Assembly: GCF_001642575.1 (NCBI RefSeq) | Contig: NZ_LXNG01000006.1 | Location: forward strand, 62,001-126,000 | Direction of reading: 5' to 3' | DNA: 64,000 nucleotides | Source: Xanthomonas floridensis | GTDB taxonomy: Bacteria; Pseudomonadota; Gammaproteobacteria; Xanthomonadales; Xanthomonadaceae | In this document: in pieces, positions 63,256 through 64,000 of the stretch | How positions within the stretch are numbered: position 1 is the stretch's first letter | Layout of the letters: every line of letters starts with the position of its first letter | The notes under the pieces: generated by a model | What the model saw: only the letters and a program-made list of their open reading frames with translations | Database searches by the model: none | Told to the model about the DNA's origin: nothing | Program-made: the position numbers and the translations under genes

Positions 63256-63557
63256 TGCTAAAGGCGCGTTTAAACGAGGTTTCTTTTGTAAACATAATTC
63301 TTTTGTTTATTGCCGCGACCCCCATATCCGTAGGGTTTCCTTTTTTAGCGTTCGGGTTGCTTTTCAAGGGTGAAGATAGATGGGCTGTTTTTATTTTTTC
63401 TACTGCTTTGGCGGTCGCGGGCTGTTGCACTTTGATGCTTTCAATACTTTTTAGGGTTTTGAAACGCAGCGAAATTTCTAAGCTAGAGCTATCCGCATCT
63501 CTTTGGTTTTTGGCTATGTCCTACATCATGTTTCTGATATCTTTCCATCTAACTTAG
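63255..63557 (+). CDS. Membrane immunity protein for the second toxin
   Basis: 100 residues from the ATG at 63255 (TGATG overlap with the module stop; GGAAGG upstream). Three hydrophobic segments: NIILLFIAATPISVGFPFLA, AVFIFSTALAVAGCCTLML and LSASLWFLAMSYIMFLISF. AT-rich. A membrane-embedded immunity protein implies that the partner toxin attacks the membrane or periplasm (lipase or pore), unlike the soluble EndoU/CdiI pair. No named family recognised. Confidence 0.72.
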   Translation: MLKARLNEVSFVNIILLFIAATPISVGFPFLAFGLLFKGEDRWAVFIFSTALAVAGCCTLMLSILFRVLKRSEISKLELSASLWFLAMSYIMFLISFHLT

Positions 63558-63584
63558 ATCATCTGGAAATTAAGGTGGGGCGCT

Positions 63585-63752
63585 ATGGAAATTATTATTT
63601 TCTTTACATATTTCTTTTGCATCTTACGACTGAGGCTTGAATTAAGCGTGCCTCGCTGGATGCTTTTTTTGCTTTTCATGTTTCTCATCCCGCTAACGGG
63701 ATTAGCTTGGGTTGCGACAATAAAATTAACCATGCATAACGTTGGCATATAA
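63585..63752 (+). CDS. Small hydrophobic protein, 55 residues
   Basis: Begins MEIIIFFTYFFCILRLRLEL, then PRWMLFLLFMFLIPLTGLAW, giving two predicted membrane segments, and ends TMHNVGI. A good ribosome-binding site (AAGGTGG) sits 7 bases before the ATG at 63585. AT-rich like the preceding immunity gene and 27 bp after it. It could be a second immunity-type or accessory peptide. No homologue recognised. Confidence 0.55.
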   Translation: MEIIIFFTYFFCILRLRLELSVPRWMLFLLFMFLIPLTGLAWVATIKLTMHNVGI

Positions 63753-63780
63753 AATTTCAATATTTTTAATTGAAAATTAA

Positions 63781-64000
63781 AGTTGCCAATATTCCGTAAA
63801 CTTAGCCGGTGCCAACGTCGATACCACCCTGGCCGGTGGCCTGAAGAACACCGGCACCATTGCCGGCCGCCAGCTGGTGTCCATCGACGCCGGCCGCATC
63901 GAGCACCTGGGCGGCAGCATCAGCGGCAACCAGGTGGGGCTGCGCTCGGCCAGCGACATCCGTATCGAAGGCGCCAGCGTCAGTGCAGTGGATGCGCTGA
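63781..64000 (+). pseudogene. Start of a third cdiA module, truncated by the window end
   Basis: From 63802 the sequence matches 52574-52772 and the equivalent part of the second module (LAGANVDTTLAGGLKNTGTI). The frame is open from 63781, directly after a stop, with no start codon or ribosome-binding site. The junction at about 63801 between AT-rich spacer and GC-rich cdiA sequence is abrupt. It continues beyond the window. Confidence 0.8.

Overview
The window looks like a piece of a Xanthomonas chromosome (GC-rich gammaproteobacterium; species not resolved). This rests on the gene sets present (pectin catabolism with KduI/KduD, a GlgE-TreS/Mak-GlgB operon, FhaB/CdiA-type two-partner secretion) and on the GC-rich hairpin repeats scattered between genes. 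That is family-level recognition by eye, with no database search.

Layout. 1-9.9 kb is mixed housekeeping: the end of an osmoprotectant ABC importer operon, an EF-hand protein, a fatty-acid desaturase, an ABC ATPase, a GYF_2-AIM24 protein, a patatin-like lipoprotein, a TonB-dependent siderophore receptor and an Lrp/AsnC regulator divergent from phenylalanine hydroxylase. 11.2-12.3 kb holds a DUF2442-like gene and imperfect tandem repeats. Two broken copies of the 5' end of that gene lie at 3.6-3.9 kb.

12.3-29.7 kb is a plant cell-wall polysaccharide (pectin, probably rhamnogalacturonan) utilisation region. It contains an SGNH acetylesterase fused to a cupin, an RpiB/LacAB isomerase, KduD, KduI, a LacI regulator, a GH43 glycosidase, a complete TRAP transporter (DctM, DctQ, DctP), an FAH-family hydratase, an alpha/beta esterase, a type-B carboxylesterase, a rhamnogalacturonan acetylesterase and an aldo/keto reductase. 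Three copies of one near-palindromic operator, GGTWAACCGGTGKCATT, lie before kduI, before the GH43 gene and in the divergent FAH/esterase promoter. They probably tie these units to the LacI regulator. The likely logic is that secreted esterases and glycosidases strip side groups, the TRAP system imports acidic sugars, and Kdu-type enzymes feed them to the KDG pathway.

29.8-33.5 kb has a YfcE-like phosphoesterase, a DUF3916-like protein and a PepSY/DUF3649/DUF3325 membrane operon. 33.5-42.2 kb is a translationally coupled glgE-treS/mak-glgB operon that turns trehalose/maltose into alpha-glucan. Its GlgE carries an extra N-terminal domain of about 385 residues.

43.1-64 kb is a contact-dependent inhibition (CDI) island: an AT-rich promoter region, a TpsB transporter (CdiB), and a 3811-residue CdiA/FhaB ending in an EndoU-type RNase toxin with an overlapping MafI-like immunity gene. 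Behind it lies a row of silent or orphan modules. These are a 200-bp cdiA scrap with an orphan DUF596-like immunity gene, a promoterless 1826-codon cdiA 3' half with a VENN motif, an unrecognised His/Asp-rich toxin tip and its membrane immunity protein, a 55-residue membrane ORF, and the start of a third cdiA copy at the window edge. Copies share a colinear 1.27-kb block (52223-53488 and 57775-59040) suited to toxin-tip exchange by recombination. The toxin/immunity ends are clearly more AT-rich than the rest.
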